The notes under the pieces are model-generated. The model was not told the DNA's origin, made no database searches, and saw only the letters and a program-made list of their open reading frames with translations. From Pseudonocardia kunmingensis (lineage in GTDB: Bacteria; Actinomycetota; Actinomycetes; Mycobacteriales; Pseudonocardiaceae), in NCBI RefSeq assembly GCF_006716445.1, contig NZ_VFPA01000002.1:1-64000 (forward strand): a DNA stretch of 64,000 nt, written 5' to 3'. The position numbers were made by a program, and so were the translations under genes. This document shows positions 61,655-64,000 of the stretch, piece after piece. How positions within the stretch are numbered: the first letter of the stretch is position 1; each line of letters starts with the position of its first letter.

Positions 61655-61972
61655 ATGCCCCAACCGGTCGTCGTCACCGCGGTCTTCGTCCCGCAGCAGG
61701 GACGTCAGGAGGAGGCCCGAGCCGCGATCCTCGGAGCCCTCGCCGACGTCCACGCCGAAGCGGGGTGCGAGCTGTACGCCCTGCACGACGCCGCCGACGG
61801 CGCCCTTGTCCTGATCGAGAAGTGGGAGTCGGTCGAGCTGCTCGACGCCCACGGGAGCGGTGAGCCGGTCGCGCGGCTGGGCCGGGCGATCTCCGGGCTG
61901 CTCGAGAAGCCGCCGGCCGTCGTGCGGATGACCCCGGCGCCCGGTGGTGACCCGGTGAAGGGGCGCCTCTGA
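61655..61972 (+). CDS. Antibiotic biosynthesis monooxygenase-like protein (YgiN type)
   Basis: A 105-residue ferredoxin-like alpha/beta protein of the ABM family (VVVTAVFVPQQGRQEEARAA, CELYALHDAADGALVLIEKW). Such proteins act as cofactor-less quinol monooxygenases or as small-molecule binding proteins. The ATG has AGGAG just upstream. It lies 30 bp after the LacI gene in the same direction, so the two are probably co-transcribed. A strong hairpin ends the unit at 61992. Confidence 0.85.
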   Translation: MPQPVVVTAVFVPQQGRQEEARAAILGALADVHAEAGCELYALHDAADGALVLIEKWESVELLDAHGSGEPVARLGRAISGLLEKPPAVVRMTPAPGGDPVKGRL

Positions 61973-61991
61973 GCCGGTTCCCCCAGCGAGA

Positions 61992-62037
61992 ACGGCCTCC
62001 GGCTCACGCACCACGAGGCGCGTGAGCCGGAGGCCGT
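61992..62037. terminator. Strong hairpin between convergent genes
   Basis: ACGGCCTCCGGCTCACGC (61992-62009) pairs perfectly with GCGTGAGCCGGAGGCCGT (62020-62037) across a 10-base loop. It lies 19 bp after the monooxygenase-like gene and 18 bp before the end of the convergent transporter gene. It is a clear two-way terminator candidate. Confidence 0.9.
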
Positions 62038-62055
62038 GGACGAGGTGGGCCCCGC

Positions 62056-63816
62056 TCAGCTCGTGCGGTCGTCCTTTGCGGGCGCCGCGCCGTTCCCGCT
62101 CGCGCTGTTCTCGTCCGCAGTGTCCTTACCCGCGTCCGGGTGCGGCTTGACGGCCACGACGAACTCGTCGCCGTACTTCTCGGTGCCGAACTCGACCGCC
62201 TGCTCGACGGCTGCGGCCGAGCGCCGGTCGCGGCGCATCAGCGGGTCGTTGTTCAGGTCCTTCGCCAGTGCGATGCACAGCACGACCATCACCAGCGCGA
62301 ACGGCGCCGCCGAGATGATGGTGATGTCGCGGATGCCGGTGAGGGCGTCGTCCTGACCAGCCCCGACCGCCAACATGATGCCTGCGATGGCGCCCATCAC
62401 GACGCCCCAGAAGATCACAACCCCACGGGCGGGCTCGATCGTGCCGCGCTGCGACAACGTGCCGGTGACCACCGACGCCGCGTCGGCACCGGAGACGAAG
62501 AAGATCGCGACGAGCGCCATGGCGATGATGCTCATCAGCCCGCCGAGCGGCAGCGAGTGGAGGAGGCCGAACAGCTGGCCCTCCAGGCCGGCGGACGCGA
62601 GGTCGTTGCCGTCGCGCTGCGCCTGGATGGCCGCGCCACCGAAGATCGCGAACCAGAGCAGGCTCACCGCGCTCGGGATGAGCAGCACGCCGACGACGAA
62701 CTGCTTGATGGACCGCCCGCGGCTGATCCGGGCGATGAACATGCCGACGAACGGCGTCCAGGAGATCCACCAGGCCCAGTAGAAGACCGTCCAGCTGGAC
62801 AGCCACTCGGCGGTGGCGTCACCGCCGGTGGCCGCCGTGCGCGCGGCCATCTGGGCCATGTCGCCGAGGTAGTCGCCGATGGCGGTCGGAACGAGGTTGA
62901 GGATGAGGATGGTGGGCCCGGCGACGAACACGAAGAGGGCCAACACCCCGGCCAGCACCATGTTGATGTTCGACAGCCACTGGATGCCCTTGGCGACGCC
63001 GGACACAGCTGATGCGACGAACGCGATCGTGAGCAGGGCGATGATGCCGAGCAGCAGGGGAGTTTCGGCCGGCGGCAGGCCGTTGGCCTCGAGACCTGCG
63101 CCGATCTGCAATGTGCCGAGCCCGAGCGACGCTGCCGAGCCGAACAGGGTGGCGAAGATCGCCAGGATGTCGACGAACTTGCCGAACGCGCCTTGCGTGC
63201 GGCGCTCACCGAGCAGGGGCGCGAACGCCGAGCTCACGAGCTGGCTGCGGCCCCGGCGGAAGGTGCTGTAGGCGATGGCGAGACCCACCACCGCGTAGAT
63301 CGCCCACGGGTGCAGGGTCCAGTGGAACAGGGTGGTGGCCATCGCGACGTCGAGCGCTGCGGGGGAACCGGCCTCGACGGTGCCCGGCGGTGGGCTCGTG
63401 AAGTGGCTGAGCGGCTCGCTGACGCCGTAGAACATGAGACCGATGCCCATGCCCGCGCTGAACATCATCGCGATCCACGAGACCGTGCGGAACTCCGGTC
63501 CCTCGTCATCGGCGCCGAGCGGGATCTTGCCGTAGCGGCTGAACGCGAGCCACAGCGCGAACACGACGAACCCGCTGGCGATGAGGACGAACGCCCACCC
63601 GCCCGCGTTCATCACCCCGCCGAGAACAGCCGTGGACACCGCGCTCAGCGTCTCGGTGGAGATCACGCCCCAGGCGATGAACGCGACGACGAGGACCGCC
63701 GCGATGCCGAAGATCCACCGATCGATCGGCTTCTTGGCCTCGGCGTCCAGAACGAGCGAACCCGGTTCCATCGGCGGCGCGGACTCGGCGCTCTCGGGCG
63801 TTTCGTGAACCGTCAT
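62056..63816 (-). CDS. BCCT-family betaine/choline/carnitine transporter
   Basis: A 586-residue secondary transporter for quaternary ammonium osmolytes such as glycine betaine, driven by sodium or protons. It has about 12 hydrophobic segments and the BCCT signature region YWAWWISWTPFVGMFIARIS, preceded by MMFSAGMGIGLMFYGVSEPL and FHWTLHPWAIYAVVGLAIAY. The MGIG motif (GMGIG) is of the sodium-coupled type. The C-terminal 60 residues are charged and cytoplasmic, as in osmosensing BetP-like carriers. The ATG at 63816 is used. Substrate and osmoregulation are inferred. Confidence 0.95.
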   Translation of the reverse strand: MTVHETPESAESAPPMEPGSLVLDAEAKKPIDRWIFGIAAVLVVAFIAWGVISTETLSAVSTAVLGGVMNAGGWAFVLIASGFVVFALWLAFSRYGKIPLGADDEGPEFRTVSWIAMMFSAGMGIGLMFYGVSEPLSHFTSPPPGTVEAGSPAALDVAMATTLFHWTLHPWAIYAVVGLAIAYSTFRRGRSQLVSSAFAPLLGERRTQGAFGKFVDILAIFATLFGSAASLGLGTLQIGAGLEANGLPPAETPLLLGIIALLTIAFVASAVSGVAKGIQWLSNINMVLAGVLALFVFVAGPTILILNLVPTAIGDYLGDMAQMAARTAATGGDATAEWLSSWTVFYWAWWISWTPFVGMFIARISRGRSIKQFVVGVLLIPSAVSLLWFAIFGGAAIQAQRDGNDLASAGLEGQLFGLLHSLPLGGLMSIIAMALVAIFFVSGADAASVVTGTLSQRGTIEPARGVVIFWGVVMGAIAGIMLAVGAGQDDALTGIRDITIISAAPFALVMVVLCIALAKDLNNDPLMRRDRRSAAAVEQAVEFGTEKYGDEFVVAVKPHPDAGKDTADENSASGNGAAPAKDDRTS

Positions 63817-63935
63817 CCCGTCTGGGCCCTGGTGCGTGCACCAGAGCCTTCCCCCTTCCGTGACTCCTGGCTGCCGACACCCTCCTCACACCGAGCGACG
63901 GCGTCAACTCGGAGGGCCCGACGGCGACCTGCTCG

Positions 63936-64000
63936 TTACACGTCGCCCGGATCTGCGGTGATGTCGGCGCACATGATCGCGGCGACCGCCCGGCTCGTTC
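63936..64000 (-). CDS. Possible 3' end of a gene cut by the window edge
   Basis: A minus-strand frame open to the window edge ends at a TAA (63936-63938), reading RAVAAIMCADITADPGDV before the stop. It is too short to judge and may be chance. The 120 bp between it and the BCCT start would hold the transporter promoter; no clear boxes were seen there. Confidence 0.25.
   Translation of the reverse strand, partial: TSRAVAAIMCADITADPGDV

Overview
This window comes from a high-GC actinobacterium. Gene style, GTG and TTG starts, LacI-type operators with a central CG, and the mix of RecBCD, D-amino-acid and sugar catabolic loci suggest a member of Pseudonocardiaceae, possibly Pseudonocardia. That placement is inference, because no rRNA or tRNA gene is present. 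Genes are densely packed, and many start codons overlap the preceding stop as ATGA or GTGA.

Layout. (1) 1-2.9 kb: a DHA2-type MFS exporter cut by the window edge, a divergent TetR regulator with an unusual transposase-like tail, and an AhpD-like protein. (2) 3.2-22.8 kb: a DNA double-strand-break processing island. HerA, SbcD (Mre11), SbcC (Rad50) and NurA lie on the plus strand, as in the archaeal HerA-Mre11-Rad50-NurA set, interrupted by a VOC protein and a GAF-SpoIIE phosphatase. A DUF151 nuclease-family gene follows. A complete recC-recB-recD operon lies opposite, with an ornithine cyclodeaminase-like gene at its end. (3) 22.9-28.6 kb: a decaying region with two phosphotransferase remnants, a LiaF-like C-terminal fragment, a frameshifted META-domain gene and a 690-bp inverted-repeat element, around an intact phosphoglucomutase gene.

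(4) 28.6-37.7 kb: a tightly coupled operon of a GNAT acyltransferase, SIS-domain protein, N-acylamino-acid racemase, two related permeases, a D-aminoacylase and a class-A beta-lactamase-like hydrolase, with a divergent M20 peptidase. This closely matches a pathway converting D- to L-amino acids through N-acyl intermediates. (5) 37.8-43.8 kb: a LacI-controlled arabinoside uptake and degradation operon ending in a GH51 arabinofuranosidase. (6) 43.8-47.3 kb: small secreted or membrane proteins and a 565-residue protein of unknown function. (7) 47.4-56.4 kb: a LacI regulator divergent from a complete Liv-type ABC transporter that is followed by a Gfo/Idh dehydrogenase, a DUF993 aldolase-like protein and a sugar isomerase-like protein. 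This looks like uptake and breakdown of an unidentified sugar or polyol. (8) 56.6-64 kb: a methyltransferase, hypothetical proteins, a HAD hydrolase, a SAF-domain oxidoreductase divergent from its own LacI regulator, a monooxygenase-like protein and a BCCT transporter.

A 47-bp palindrome recurs in four intergenic places plus one half copy. Strong hairpins separate several convergent gene pairs. No CRISPR array, rRNA, tRNA or intact insertion sequence was seen.
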